Positions 21,467 to 31,123 of a stretch of DNA of 64,000 nucleotides are shown one piece after another. The stretch's first letter is position 1; each line of letters starts with the position of its first letter. Source of the DNA: Flammeovirgaceae bacterium BBD 1991-12 (GTDB taxonomy: Bacteria > Bacteroidota > Bacteroidia > Cytophagales > Cyclobacteriaceae). The DNA lies in assembly GCA_001657315.1 (NCBI GenBank), contig LYSV01000052.1, positions 31,778 to 95,777 on the forward strand. Reading direction: 5' to 3'. Under the pieces are notes generated by a model. That model ran no database searches, was not told the DNA's origin, and saw only the letters and a list, made by a program, of their open reading frames with translations. A program made the position numbers and the translations under genes.

Positions 21467-24400
21467 TCAAAATGTGATATTGGCCCCGAATACAACGGTG
21501 CGTACATTGGGTATTCGAACATCAAACTGATTGGGTGCTCTTTCAGGGTCCCACCCCCACTTGCGGGTGAATTCCGAGAAAGTGGCCAGGTTATCCACAC
21601 TGGTGTATACTCTCAAACGGCTGACACGCAGTTTTTCCAGAAGGTGAGAAGGCAGATTATATCCGAGTGTGACATTTTTTATTCTCAGAAATGAGTTGTC
21701 CTCTACGAAGAATGATGAAGGTAACTCATTTTGAGAATAAGCAGCATTGGAAACAATCCTTGGCAGCTCACCACTGGGATTTTCCGGTGTCCACCGATCC
21801 AGCCAAACCTCATGGATCTGTCCTCTATCTTCCTTTTCGAGTGGCCAAAATGCTCCTGATAAGCCGGTCCATGTATCCACGTCAAATACTCCCTGAAGGA
21901 TGATCGACAGATCAAAGTTTTTATAGCCGAAGGCGAAATTGGCTCCGAACAGATACTTAGGGACCTGGTTGCCAATGATGGTCCTGTCATCATCGTTGAT
22001 CAAACTGTCAGGTACTCCTGTCAACGTACCTTCACCACTTCTCCCGTTGTTATCTTCAAAAATCAGATCGCCGGGAGAGGGATCCTGGTTATATTGTGGT
22101 CCATTGGCAATTTGAGCGGAGTCCTGGTAAATGCCTATGTTTCTATATCCATAAAATGCATTTATCGACTGTCCCTCCTGTAACACGGTAATTACACCGG
22201 AGTTGCTTGAAATGAACGGGACATCGCTGAGATAATCCGTTAGCTCATTATTCTGCATCGTGAAGTTGGCGCCTATCTGATAGGAGAAATCCCCAACATT
22301 ATTGCGGTGAGACAGGTCAATTTCAAAGCCATCATTGACTACAACAGCCAGGTTCTCAAAAGGAGCCCTTTTATCCCCCAGATAGGCGGGTATCTCCTGT
22401 CTTACCAGTATACCATCGGTTTCGCGATTAAAGTAATCTGCAGACAAATTGATCTTACCCTCCAATAATGAAAGGTCCAGCCCTATATTCCAGGTAGTAG
22501 TGGTTTCCCATTCTATGTCAGGATTGGCAATATCAGTCTGGGCGATACCAAGGGCAACGTTTCCTCCAAAGCTGTAGGTCTCATTTACTGAATAGACCGC
22601 CTGGTAAGGATAAGCATTGATCTGTTGATTACCCAATTCACCCCATGAGCCCCTTAGTTTAAGTTCATCAAGGAATGTTGCTTCCTGCAGGAAGGGCTCT
22701 TCAGAAATACGCCAACCTGCTGAAAACGATGGAAAGGTACCCCACTTTTTCCCTTCTCTGAACCGTGAAGAACCGTCCAGGCGTACATTGGCCTCCAGGA
22801 GGTACTTTTCCTTGAAATTATAGTTGAAACGACCAAAGTAAGAAAGTAACGCCCATCTTGTAATCGTTTGATCTACTCCAGGACTTTCCAGGCCTGCTCT
22901 TAATACCCGTGTACTATTGCTGGCAAATTCCCTAATGCTGCCTTCCATATTTTCTCCTCGGAACTTGTCCAACTGGTATCCTCCCAACACAGAAAAGTTA
23001 TGTCCATTGCCAATGGTTTTATTGTAGGTGAGTGTTACGTAGTTGGTTAACAGGGTGGTGGTATTTAACCCGGAATATGCACTTTCTCCTCTGTCTGTAG
23101 GGGCACCGATCTCATTACGAAAGTCCCACTCACTTCCTGTGGGAATAAGTCCTACGAATTGGTTTCTACGGTTGTTGTTGTAATTCAGCGCTACTCTTCC
23201 ATCAAGTTGAAGGCCCTCCACGATATTCCAGGTGGCATACAACTGTCCCTGGGCATTCTGTCGTTCAATTTGATCGTCAATCACAGAGGCAAGGGCCACC
23301 CAGTTGGTCGTGGTTCCTGCCCCGTCTACCTGTGGCCCTCCCCAGCGACCATCCGGAGCTTGAATGGTGGGTATCACTGGCATATTTTGCATCCCCATAT
23401 GTTGAAATCCTCCCTGCTGAGTATTGACATTACTCACTTCTCCTTCGACGATCGGCACAATATCCGACCACGCCACGAACAGGTTGGTACCCAACGTAAA
23501 GTTATCGGACAGATCGTTTTCATTGTTGATACGAAGACTGTACCGGTCCATTTCATTATTCAATCCAATACCATCCTGATTGAGGTAGTTGAATGAAGTT
23601 CTGATCCGGCTTTTTTCCGTACCTGCATTGATGGTAAACGTATGTGACATCATGAAAGCCCGATCACCTACCAGTTCATCAAACCAATCCGTTTCAGGGT
23701 ATCTGAGCGGATCTGTGCCACGGTTCGCTCTAAAGTCGTCAATATCGGCCTTACTAAAGAGTGGATTAAGTCCCCCATTGGTCCGTCCCTCATTTTTCAA
23801 CTCCATCCAAAGTACGGGGTCGGTAACAAGATCTGGCCTGGTGCCTACCTCCTGATAGCCTGCGAAGGAATGATAATCAATCTTTAATCCTGACTGAGCA
23901 CTTTTGGTGGTAATAAGTATTACTCCGTTCGCAGCCCGTGAACCATAAATGGCTGCCGCCGAGGCATCTTTTAAAATGGATATGTTTTCAATATCTGTCG
24001 GATTAACATCTGTGATGGATGCGGGCGTTCCATCCACAAGGATCAAAGGGTCTGCATTATTTAGAGTGCCTACTCCCCTTAATCGGATAATGGGATCATT
24101 GCCACCGGCTATACCCCCGGAAGTCTGAGTGGCTGAAAGGCCCGGCGCCAAACCTGCCAGAAGGTTAGTAGCGTTGGAGGCCGGTCTTTCCTCCAGCAAA
24201 TCCGTAGAAATGGTGCTGACCGCTCCGGTAAGATTTGCCTTTTTCTGCTCACCATAACCCACTACGATGATCTCCTGAAGCGTTTCTATATCCGGTGTCA
24301 TGGTCACGTCGATCACAGACCTGGAACCTACGGCAATCTCCTCGCTGAGATAGCCGATAAAGGAAAAACTGAGAACAGCATTCTCATCGCTTACCACCAG

Positions 24401-24934
24401 ACTATAGTTGCCGTCATAGTCCGTAATGGTCCCATTTGTTGTTCCTTTTTCCAGCACAGACGCTCCTGGAAGGGGTTCATTGTCCTCTCCCGTCACTTTT
24501 CCGGAAACGCTGTGACTTCGTACCTCAGTGGTTTTCATTTCATCCACCGGTTTTTCATTCCCTACACGTGAGTAGATATGAATGTTGGTGTTGATCCGCC
24601 TGAATTTGAGTTGTGTTTGCCTGGAGATCTTTTCCAGTATGATACCCAGAGAATTTTTGCCATCAATACTGACCAACCTGTTGGGGATCATTATTTTGGA
24701 ATTGTATGCAAAATGGAATTCGGTTTTGCTCTCAATGATATCAAACACTTCCAGGATTGGGGTATTTGAAACCCTAAGGTCCAATTGGATATCGTAGATG
24801 CTTTTCTTTTGGGCGTTGGATTCATTTGCCAAAATCAATGACGCTGTTACAGACTGGATTACCATTAAAATGAAAACAAATCTTGTCATCGCGGCAATTG
24901 TTGATAGGATCTGACTTCGTATATGTTTTTTCAT
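21467..24934 (-). CDS. susC: SusC/RagA-family TonB-dependent outer-membrane transporter, locus 1
   Basis: A 1155-residue TonB-dependent receptor importing oligosaccharides across the outer membrane. After a signal segment comes an STN (secretin/TonB N-terminal) domain at about 45-125 (DLRVSNTPILEVFDIIES), the domain used to talk to a FecR anti-sigma factor. A carboxypeptidase-like beta-sandwich follows at about 140-215 (VSGKVTGEDNEPLPGASV), then the plug with the RagA signature EIIVVGYGEQKKANLTGAV and the 22-strand barrel, ending in ...RTVVFGANITF with the terminal Phe. The STN domain and the upstream sigma/FecR pair mean that ligand entry switches on the locus. Confidence 0.96.
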   Translation of the reverse strand: MKKHIRSQILSTIAAMTRFVFILMVIQSVTASLILANESNAQKKSIYDIQLDLRVSNTPILEVFDIIESKTEFHFAYNSKIMIPNRLVSIDGKNSLGIILEKISRQTQLKFRRINTNIHIYSRVGNEKPVDEMKTTEVRSHSVSGKVTGEDNEPLPGASVLEKGTTNGTITDYDGNYSLVVSDENAVLSFSFIGYLSEEIAVGSRSVIDVTMTPDIETLQEIIVVGYGEQKKANLTGAVSTISTDLLEERPASNATNLLAGLAPGLSATQTSGGIAGGNDPIIRLRGVGTLNNADPLILVDGTPASITDVNPTDIENISILKDASAAAIYGSRAANGVILITTKSAQSGLKIDYHSFAGYQEVGTRPDLVTDPVLWMELKNEGRTNGGLNPLFSKADIDDFRANRGTDPLRYPETDWFDELVGDRAFMMSHTFTINAGTEKSRIRTSFNYLNQDGIGLNNEMDRYSLRINNENDLSDNFTLGTNLFVAWSDIVPIVEGEVSNVNTQQGGFQHMGMQNMPVIPTIQAPDGRWGGPQVDGAGTTTNWVALASVIDDQIERQNAQGQLYATWNIVEGLQLDGRVALNYNNNRRNQFVGLIPTGSEWDFRNEIGAPTDRGESAYSGLNTTTLLTNYVTLTYNKTIGNGHNFSVLGGYQLDKFRGENMEGSIREFASNSTRVLRAGLESPGVDQTITRWALLSYFGRFNYNFKEKYLLEANVRLDGSSRFREGKKWGTFPSFSAGWRISEEPFLQEATFLDELKLRGSWGELGNQQINAYPYQAVYSVNETYSFGGNVALGIAQTDIANPDIEWETTTTWNIGLDLSLLEGKINLSADYFNRETDGILVRQEIPAYLGDKRAPFENLAVVVNDGFEIDLSHRNNVGDFSYQIGANFTMQNNELTDYLSDVPFISSNSGVITVLQEGQSINAFYGYRNIGIYQDSAQIANGPQYNQDPSPGDLIFEDNNGRSGEGTLTGVPDSLINDDDRTIIGNQVPKYLFGANFAFGYKNFDLSIILQGVFDVDTWTGLSGAFWPLEKEDRGQIHEVWLDRWTPENPSGELPRIVSNAAYSQNELPSSFFVEDNSFLRIKNVTLGYNLPSHLLEKLRVSRLRVYTSVDNLATFSEFTRKWGWDPERAPNQFDVRIPNVRTVVFGANITF

Positions 24935-25031
24935 TTAACTTTGAATTAGAGTTGAACTTTGATTTAGCTCGTCTCTCGTGTTGTTCGCGCACTGTCGCCA
25001 AACTGAGCATTGAACAAGATGAGAGATCCAC

Positions 25032-25052
25032 GGCCAGGACTTGTTCCTGGCC
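25032..25052. terminator. Hairpin in the FecR-SusC gap, locus 1
   Basis: GGCCAGGA-CTTGT-TCCTGGCC forms an 8-bp GC-rich stem. On the plus strand it is followed by TTTTTT, a classic rho-independent terminator shape; on the minus strand, the sense of the genes here, the A-run precedes it, so for fecR-susC it is a leader hairpin. It may separate regulator and transporter transcription. Confidence 0.5.
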
Positions 25053-25082
25053 TTTTTTATCCTGAATCGAAAACAATCTTTT

Positions 25083-26126
25083 TCATAGGCCTGAATTAGT
25101 CTGTTTGTTGATGATTACCTTTTTTCCCTTTATCTGAAATTTAAAGCCCGAGGCATAGCTCAGGCCGTTCAAAACTCCTTGTAGTGAGGCATTCTCATAA
25201 CGTCCGGTGTACCGGCCGGACAACAAGCTCTCATCAGCCACCTCAAACTCAACGCCGTACCACTTTTTCAGGTAGCTCAGCACTTCGGGAACGGGTGTAT
25301 TATCAAAAATGATCAAACCATCTTTCCATCCGATTACTGCCTCTCTTGAGAAAGGTGTGACAAACAGTCTTTTTTCTCTGGAATTAAAAACGCCCTGCTG
25401 ATCGGGTACCAATGATGCCTCATGACCGCTGTGGTCTGAAACCAGCACCTTTCCGGTTATCACTGAGATTGAGGTTTCTGGTTCATCAGCATACGACCTG
25501 ATATTAAAAGAAGTGCCAATCACTTTCGTAGTGGTGTGCAACGTATGTATGAAAAAAGGTCTGGCAGGATCCTTTTCAACTTCGAAAAAAGCTTCACCAG
25601 AAAGGTAAACCTCTCTGTTCACGGCAAAAGAATCGGCATAGCTAATCTCACTTTCAGCATTCAGAATGACCTTTGAGCCGTCCGGCAATCTCATGGTAAG
25701 CTTTTGCCCTGATTCGGTAAATTTTCGGACCAGCTCAGTCCTCGCTTTTTCAGCGGGCGGAGATAATGAGTTTTCCTTGAGCAAAACCGAGCTTACGATC
25801 AGCGCGAGAATGACAGCAGCAATTCCGGAGATTCGGTAAAATGTCCGGGTTTCCCAAAAGTGCAGGGATTGTGATTTTTTTTGCCTGTTATAATCCACGA
25901 TTCCGGATAGGATCCGGTTATAATCCTGATCAGGCAGCTGGAAAGTGTTTTTGTATTGGGTGGATAAAATAACCTGCCGGGCCCATTCTACCTCCTTTTT
26001 GCGTTCCGGATGGGTCAGAAGCCATTTTGACCAATAGTGATCTGTTTCGGTGTTCGGATGCACCACCCAGCGGACAAAACTTTCGTTTCCTATTAAATCC
26101 AAAATCTGATCTTTATGATCCTCCAT
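25083..26126 (-). CDS. fecR: FecR-family anti-sigma factor, locus 1
   Basis: A 347-residue inner-membrane regulator that holds the cognate ECF sigma factor until SusC signals substrate. The cytoplasmic N-terminal part has the family pattern ESFVRWVVHPNTETDHYWSKW, a single membrane helix lies near residues 94-112 (ISGIAAVILALIVSSVLL), the periplasmic FecR domain includes LPDGSKVILNAES and VYLSGEAFFEV, and the C-terminal DUF4974/STN-like domain includes YLKKWYGVEFEV and YASGFKFQI. It sits 266 bp downstream of the sigma gene and 148 bp upstream of susC, the standard order in Bacteroidota. Confidence 0.95.
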   Translation of the reverse strand: MEDHKDQILDLIGNESFVRWVVHPNTETDHYWSKWLLTHPERKKEVEWARQVILSTQYKNTFQLPDQDYNRILSGIVDYNRQKKSQSLHFWETRTFYRISGIAAVILALIVSSVLLKENSLSPPAEKARTELVRKFTESGQKLTMRLPDGSKVILNAESEISYADSFAVNREVYLSGEAFFEVEKDPARPFFIHTLHTTTKVIGTSFNIRSYADEPETSISVITGKVLVSDHSGHEASLVPDQQGVFNSREKRLFVTPFSREAVIGWKDGLIIFDNTPVPEVLSYLKKWYGVEFEVADESLLSGRYTGRYENASLQGVLNGLSYASGFKFQIKGKKVIINKQTNSGL

Positions 26127-26392
26127 GCAGTTGAGGGATTACCTTTTTCCAGAATAGAGGAATAAGCAACTGAAATGACCATACCTTTCTAAAATATTTA
26201 CAGAATATCCGGCTTTCTACTTCAGAAATTTGTTGATTTTTAAAAAACGTAGGTTTTTATTGAAAATTTGTCAATGAACGACGGGATGAAGATCGGGCTT
26301 TCACCTGCCTTTATTGCTTCAACAGATATTGAACCTCACAACGGTATGGAAAAACTGGTATGGTAGAAAATCCGGGATATACCGGCAGGGCT
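26127..26392. other. Sigma-FecR intergenic gap, locus 1
   Basis: This 266-bp AT-rich gap between the sigma factor stop and the FecR start holds no open frame I can support on either strand and no strong hairpin. It is long for a cotranscribed sigma/anti-sigma pair, so FecR may have its own promoter, but I did not find a clear TTG/TAnnTTTG pair. Confidence 0.4.
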
Positions 26393-27046
26393 TTACATCT
26401 GACCCGACATAAAAAGCAGGAGCACGGATAAAACTCGCTTGTAGGGAGATAACTTTTTGGTCAGTGATTTTAGCGCCCGATAGGTGAGTGCCCTGGCTGA
26501 TTTCACTTTGATGCCCATAATATCGGCTATTTCCGTGTAGGACATACCTTCGTAGAAATGCAATAAAATAACTTCTTTCTGTTGAGCCGGTAAGCGATTC
26601 AGTTCTTTTTCTATGATGGCATAGTCTTCCTTTTCAAGCGTTTGTGAGAGTGAAATACTGCTGGCAAAAAATCCCAGTTCCAATCCTCCTTCCATCAATT
26701 GAAACTGTTCTTCCTTTTTCAGTCCTTTAAAAATCCTTCTTTTCAACGAGGAGAACAGGTAGGCCTTGACCGAGCGTACCTCTGACAATCTCTTTCGACG
26801 ATCTATTAACTCATAAAACAGCTCCTGCACACAATCACTGATATAGTCTCTTCTTGTGGTAAACTGGCATCCATAGTTATAGAGAATATCAGCATACTTC
26901 CGATATATGTATATAAGGCTCTGCTCATCACCCCTTTTGAAAAGCTCCCAGATAATGTGCTCATCTCTTTCATGAAGATGACCTGAAGTTGCTTCTTTTC
27001 CCATCTCGGGATCAGCGGATTTGGATATATATTTATCGCTCTTCAT
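26393..27046 (-). CDS. ECF-type RNA polymerase sigma factor, locus 1
   Basis: A 217-residue ECF sigma-70 factor of the Bacteroidota FecI-like group. Region 2 is visible as YADILYNYGCQFTTRRDYI and CVQELFYELIDRRKRL, region 4 as LPAQQKEVILLHFYEGMSY followed by the helix-turn-helix TEIADIMGIKVKSARALTY. It probably drives the susCD operon and is held by the FecR protein encoded just downstream. The C-terminus ends in a hydrophobic tail (VLSVLLLFMSGQM), a common feature of this group. It is transcribed divergently from the plus-strand operon at 27489. Confidence 0.95.
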   Translation of the reverse strand: MKSDKYISKSADPEMGKEATSGHLHERDEHIIWELFKRGDEQSLIYIYRKYADILYNYGCQFTTRRDYISDCVQELFYELIDRRKRLSEVRSVKAYLFSSLKRRIFKGLKKEEQFQLMEGGLELGFFASSISLSQTLEKEDYAIIEKELNRLPAQQKEVILLHFYEGMSYTEIADIMGIKVKSARALTYRALKSLTKKLSPYKRVLSVLLLFMSGQM

Positions 27047-27099
27047 TCACTATCAGGAAGTTAGGACAATATTAAGTTGGTTCAAAAATCTTAACAAAC

Positions 27100-27107
27100 C
27101 AAATTTA
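27100..27107 (-). promoter_or_regulatory. Candidate Bacteroidota -7 element for the sigma gene
   Basis: On the minus strand the sequence is TAAATTTG, a full match to the Bacteroidota -7 consensus TAnnTTTG, about 55 bp upstream of the ECF sigma start. I do not see a convincing TTG at the usual 19-21 bp spacing, so the call is weak. Confidence 0.35.
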
Positions 27108-27445
27108 AAGCTCTCATAATCAGCCGGATAAGGATGATCTTCTTTGAGATTTGCTCTTTTATCAAGGGCTCTTTACGTAACATTCAGCGCCATGCAGGAC
27201 CAGCACGATTAAGTTAACTTTAATTATTTCCAGGCTTAAAATCAAGGCGCCCGCTGAAAACTTTGAAAAAACAACGCCGTTCCTTATCGGATTTGTGAAA
27301 ATGCTGTTAAAAGATTGGATAAATTCATTTTCAATTCGGTGGACACCTCTTTCCTGCAATCTGATACAGAACCAAGGAAGCTACTTTCAATAAGCATAGA
27401 CTTATGGCCAATTTCCCTGGCTGAATAATACTTTTCTCCACCTCC

Positions 27446-27472
27446 CCTGTGAATGATAATAGAAATCACAGG
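27446..27472. promoter_or_regulatory. Inverted repeat CCTGTGA-N13-TCACAGG, possible operator
   Basis: A 7-bp perfect inverted repeat with a 13-bp spacer ends 16 bp before the ATG of the propeller gene at 27489. The position fits a repressor or activator site, or a small leader hairpin. No regulator other than the sigma/FecR pairs is present nearby. Confidence 0.35.
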
Positions 27473-27488
27473 CTTACCCTTGGCAAAA

Positions 27489-28775
27489 ATGAAAAAAACT
27501 TCCAGACGAAAATTTATCAGAAAAACCGCTGGTCTGACACTGGTCTCTACCTCTACAGCACTATTGGGCCTGGACGGTAACAGACTTAAGGATTCTTTTT
27601 ATACAAATACAGAGGGGTTATCCGGAGAAAAATCACCCATAACGAATAACTGGGGAAAGGTAAAGGGGAAAAAGATCAGGGCGGAGCATTCCTACATTCA
27701 TAAAGGAGATGAGCAGGCGGCATATCATCATCACCATCAGATTACTTCACTGAATGGTCGTTTGTACGCATCTTTCTCCCAGGGCTTTAAAGATGAAGAT
27801 CAGCTCGGGCAAAGGGGAATGTTCGCTACTTCGGATGACCTGGGGGGTACATGGAGTAAGGCCAGACCCTTCATTGACCGACAGCCCGGCAGAAGAGAAC
27901 ACGGTGTGGTAACACCGGAAGGAATCCATGTACATAATGGCAGGCTGATTGGCTACTATGGCTATATAGACCTTTCCAGGCCAGGGCTAATGATGTACTA
28001 CGCTACAGGGGGCAACGGACATTTTTATTATATGTCAGAACGATCCTATCAAAACACCCATACCGGCATTATGGTCTCCGATGATGAAGGGAAGACCTGG
28101 GTAAATACCGGGCAGAAGATCGACCGGTTTTTCCCCAACCTCGGCCCGTTCAAAACCTCAAAAGGAAGATTGATCATGCCTGGCAACGTTTCGTTCTGTT
28201 ATACGGACGATCCTTATGGCATTGAAGGTTGGACAAAAGTGGACCTACCGGGACTTTCCGATAATTTCATTGACGACCCCAACGGGATCCGCTTTGCGGG
28301 GGAGGAACTTAACCTGGGGTATGAGGTCATGGAGGGCTCCGGCTATGAGCTGGATGACGGTACCCTTCACATGATGCTACGTACAAATAAGCGGATGCTG
28401 GCCGTATCCGAAAGCAAAGATCACGGGGAGTCATGGTCTACCCCAAAAATGACGTCATACACGGATTGTAATTGCCGCTTTCATTTTGGCCGGCTGCCTG
28501 ACGGCAGGTATTTCGGCCTGAACTGCCCTGACCCGGATTCCGTAAGGACACCCATGATCCTGGCCACCAGTAAGGATGGATTTAACTTTGACCAGCACTA
28601 TATCCTGGGCGATGAACCCTATACGTTATTCAGAGTACCGGGCAATCACAAATATGGAAGATACGGTTACCCCTACGTGTACTTTCTGAAAGATACAGCG
28701 TACGCAATTTATTCAGTAAATAAGGAGGATATTGGCTTATGCAGGTTTAAATTGAGTGAGCTGAGCCAGCCTTGA
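27489..28775 (+). CDS. Tat-exported Asp-box (BNR) beta-propeller protein, sialidase-like fold
   Basis: A 428-residue six- or seven-bladed propeller annotated by fold as sialidase-like. The start at 27489 gives KKTSRRKFIRKTAGLTL, a twin-arginine type signal; an upstream in-frame ATG (27453) only adds a tail. Asp-box motifs SDDLGGTWSK, SDDEGKTWVN and SKDHGESWST are clear. The N-terminal blade where sialidases carry the (F/Y)RIP arginine instead reads HHHHQITSLNGRLYASF, so the carboxylate-binding Arg is missing and a His cluster is in its place. True sialidase activity is therefore doubtful; a His-based lyase or glycosidase is possible. It opens an operon with an aldolase and a sulfatase, and a paralogue follows at 31124. 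Confidence 0.8.
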   Translation: MKKTSRRKFIRKTAGLTLVSTSTALLGLDGNRLKDSFYTNTEGLSGEKSPITNNWGKVKGKKIRAEHSYIHKGDEQAAYHHHHQITSLNGRLYASFSQGFKDEDQLGQRGMFATSDDLGGTWSKARPFIDRQPGRREHGVVTPEGIHVHNGRLIGYYGYIDLSRPGLMMYYATGGNGHFYYMSERSYQNTHTGIMVSDDEGKTWVNTGQKIDRFFPNLGPFKTSKGRLIMPGNVSFCYTDDPYGIEGWTKVDLPGLSDNFIDDPNGIRFAGEELNLGYEVMEGSGYELDDGTLHMMLRTNKRMLAVSESKDHGESWSTPKMTSYTDCNCRFHFGRLPDGRYFGLNCPDPDSVRTPMILATSKDGFNFDQHYILGDEPYTLFRVPGNHKYGRYGYPYVYFLKDTAYAIYSVNKEDIGLCRFKLSELSQP

Positions 28776-28801
28776 GATATAATCCCGTTAAGGATCCAAC
28801 C

Positions 28802-29623
28802 ATGAATAATAATGAATTTGTAACCGCTCTGAAAACGGGTGGGAAGGTTTTTGGCACTTTGATCACTTCCAACGCTCCCAGCTGGCCTGAGGTGGTAGCA
28901 TCCACCGGACTGGACTTTGTATTCATTGATACGGAGCACGTAGCCCTGGACCGTAGCGAGGTAAGCCATATGTGTCACAGGTACAGGGCTTTGGGTCTGG
29001 CCCCGATGGTGCGCATATCCTCTCCTGATCCCAACGAAGCTTCCAGGGCTCTGGATGGTGGTGCATGTGCCATTGTAGCTCCCTACATTGAAGATGCCGA
29101 ACAGGTAAGACAGCTGGCCGGGGCTATAAAACTGAAACCTCTAAAAGGCAAGAGATTACAGCAAGCGTTGAAAGACAAGGATTCGCTGGAGCCGGAACTT
29201 TTGAAATACCAGGAAGAACACCAGGCAGACAAGGCGCTGGTGGTAAACATAGAAAGTGTTCCTGCTATGAGGGCACTGGATAAGATCCTGACAGTCGAGG
29301 GGCTGGACGCCATTTTGATCGGGCCGCATGATCTGTCCTGCAGCCTGGGGATACCGGAGCAGTATCGAAGCGAAAAATTTACAAATGCGGTGAATGAGAT
29401 CATTTCCAAAGGATTGGAAAAACAAGTGAGCGTGGGCATCCATGTTACATACCATTCCGGGCTGGAGCAGGAAATTGAATGGGCCGGAAAGGGTGTTAAC
29501 CTGATCATCCATAGTGCTGATGTTATTGCATTTAGAAATACGATGAACAGTGAGATCCGCCGAATCAGGGAAGCGGTGGGCTCTTCGGACACCAACACGA
29601 ACCTGAAGAATATCAATATATAG
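28802..29623 (+). CDS. HpcH/HpaI-family (class II, metal-dependent) oxo-acid aldolase
   Basis: A 273-residue cytosolic protein of the HpcH/HpaI aldolase/citrate lyase family, which cleaves or forms 2-keto-3-deoxy sugar acids with pyruvate as one product. Visible family stretches are the start [16 protein letters not shown], the metal/acid segment [34 protein letters not shown], the metal-binding Glu in [13 protein letters not shown] and [17 protein letters not shown]. The ATG at 28802 is preferred to one 30 bp upstream that overlaps the previous stop. No signal peptide. Relatives act on KDR (keto-deoxy-rhamnonate), KDG-type or hydroxy-oxo-heptanedioate substrates; the sugar acid here is unknown. 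It lies 4 bp before the sulfatase start. Confidence 0.88.
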   Translation: MNNNEFVTALKTGGKVFGTLITSNAPSWPEVVASTGLDFVFIDTEHVALDRSEVSHMCHRYRALGLAPMVRISSPDPNEASRALDGGACAIVAPYIEDAEQVRQLAGAIKLKPLKGKRLQQALKDKDSLEPELLKYQEEHQADKALVVNIESVPAMRALDKILTVEGLDAILIGPHDLSCSLGIPEQYRSEKFTNAVNEIISKGLEKQVSVGIHVTYHSGLEQEIEWAGKGVNLIIHSADVIAFRNTMNSEIRRIREAVGSSDTNTNLKNINI

Positions 29624-29627
29624 CAAT

Positions 29628-31100
29628 TTGAAAACCACTGGCACTTACAGATCCTTCCTGTTACTCACCGTATTTGGTATACTGATAATTTCCGGTGGCT
29701 GCGATCCTGAAAAGGAGAGCAATGCTGCCCCGCGGCCAAACATTGTACTGTTCCTGTGTGACGATCTTGGCTATGGAGATCTGGCATCCTACGGACACCC
29801 ACACATTCTGACTCCAAATCTGGACCAGATGGCGGCTGAAGGAATCCGGCTTACCTCGTGCTATTCGTCCTCCCCTGTATGCTCGCCTTCCCGGGTAGGG
29901 TTGCTCACTGGTAGAATCCCCAACCGGGCCGGCGTTTATAACTGGATCCCGGATGCAAAAAATGAAAGAGAAGATCATTGGGATCTGGTGCATATGCAGG
30001 ATCAGGAAGTTACCATCCCCCAGCTATTGAAGGGAGGCGGATATCAAACGTGTCTGGCGGGAAAATGGCACTGCAACAGCAGATTCAATTCATCGCAACA
30101 ACCACAGCCGGATCATTTTGGTTTCGACCATTGGTTTGCCACACAGAACAATGCTGCCCCCAGCCATGAGAACCCCGTGAATTTTGTTCGCAATGGGGTA
30201 CCGGCTGGCCAGACAAAAGGTTTTAGCGCTCAGCTTGTCGTGGAAGAAGCCATCGGATGGCTGGATTCTGTAAATAGTCAAGAACCCTTTTTTATCAAGG
30301 TGGCTTTTCATGAACCACATGAGCCTGTAGCTTCCCCTGCCGAGCTGGTTCGGAAATACCTGGCCGTAACGGACAATGAGGATCAGGCCCAGTACTTTGC
30401 CAATGTTGAAAACATGGACCACGCGGTGGGCAAAATGATGACTGCACTAAAAGAAAGGGGTCTGGAAAAAAACACACTGGTGATCTTTACCTCTGACAAC
30501 GGCCCGGAAACGCTGAACCGGTATCCACGTGCCGGCAGATCCTATGGCTCTGCGGGTGATCTGAAAGGAATGAAGCTATGGACACATGAAGCGGGATTCC
30601 GCGTACCGGGGATCATCCACTGGCCTGCCGGGATCAAAAATCCCAAGACATCCAACACGGTTGTTTCCGCCCTGGACCTGCTCCCCACCTTCTGCCATTT
30701 GGCGGGCATACCCGTCCCTGACCATGAATTGGATGGCGTAAACATTTCTCCACTGTTTGACGGAGGCACGTTTGAAAGAAAGAAACCACTGTTATGGTGC
30801 TACTACGATGCCATCAATGAACACAGAGTGGCTCTCCGGCATGAACAGTGGAAAATTATGGCCACGCTGTCAGTTGACAGTACGACGCTGGACCAGTACA
30901 ATAATATTTACGAGGGAAACAAGGACGTGATAAGGAACGCCACTCCTACTGATTTTCTGCTGTTCAGACTGGATGAGGATATCTCAGAGACAAAGGAGAT
31001 CGGTTCGGAATATCCTGAGGAACTTGAGCGTATGAAATCATTATTGCTGAAAGGCTACAATGAGCTGGTTGAAGATTCGCATGTATGGACACGGGATTAG
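29628..31100 (+). CDS. Lipoprotein sulfatase, family S1, with TTG start
   Basis: A 490-residue type I sulfatase with formylglycine site CSPSR (Cys 85), metal-site stretch [16 protein letters not shown] and [11 protein letters not shown]. The only start that yields the lipoprotein signal [16 protein letters not shown] (lipid Cys 25) is a TTG at 29628; the first in-frame ATG comes after the metal site, so TTG use is firm. Its sequence differs strongly from the sulfatase at 8242-9786, so it probably has another sulfate position or sugar. It lies between the aldolase and the second propeller gene, with gaps of 4 and 23 bp, clearly one operon. Confidence 0.93.
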   Translation: MKTTGTYRSFLLLTVFGILIISGGCDPEKESNAAPRPNIVLFLCDDLGYGDLASYGHPHILTPNLDQMAAEGIRLTSCYSSSPVCSPSRVGLLTGRIPNRAGVYNWIPDAKNEREDHWDLVHMQDQEVTIPQLLKGGGYQTCLAGKWHCNSRFNSSQQPQPDHFGFDHWFATQNNAAPSHENPVNFVRNGVPAGQTKGFSAQLVVEEAIGWLDSVNSQEPFFIKVAFHEPHEPVASPAELVRKYLAVTDNEDQAQYFANVENMDHAVGKMMTALKERGLEKNTLVIFTSDNGPETLNRYPRAGRSYGSAGDLKGMKLWTHEAGFRVPGIIHWPAGIKNPKTSNTVVSALDLLPTFCHLAGIPVPDHELDGVNISPLFDGGTFERKKPLLWCYYDAINEHRVALRHEQWKIMATLSVDSTTLDQYNNIYEGNKDVIRNATPTDFLLFRLDEDISETKEIGSEYPEELERMKSLLLKGYNELVEDSHVWTRD

Positions 31101-31123
31101 TACGTTACAAAAAAGGATGCTGT

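Larger units (their letters stand above)
27047..27488. other. Divergent intergenic control region between locus 1 and the plus-strand operon
   Basis: About 440 bp separate the ECF sigma gene (minus) from the Asp-box propeller gene (plus). Short open frames exist on the minus strand here but none shows a signal peptide or domain, and I do not call them. A candidate -7 element for the sigma gene lies at 27100-27107 and an inverted repeat at 27446-27472 in front of the plus-strand gene. This is the only stretch over 300 bp without a gene. Confidence 0.6.

Noticed and set aside
27162..27469. Two small minus-strand open frames in the divergent control region
   Set aside because: About 60 residues each, overlapping each other, no motif or plausible signal, and one overlaps the start of the plus-strand gene.
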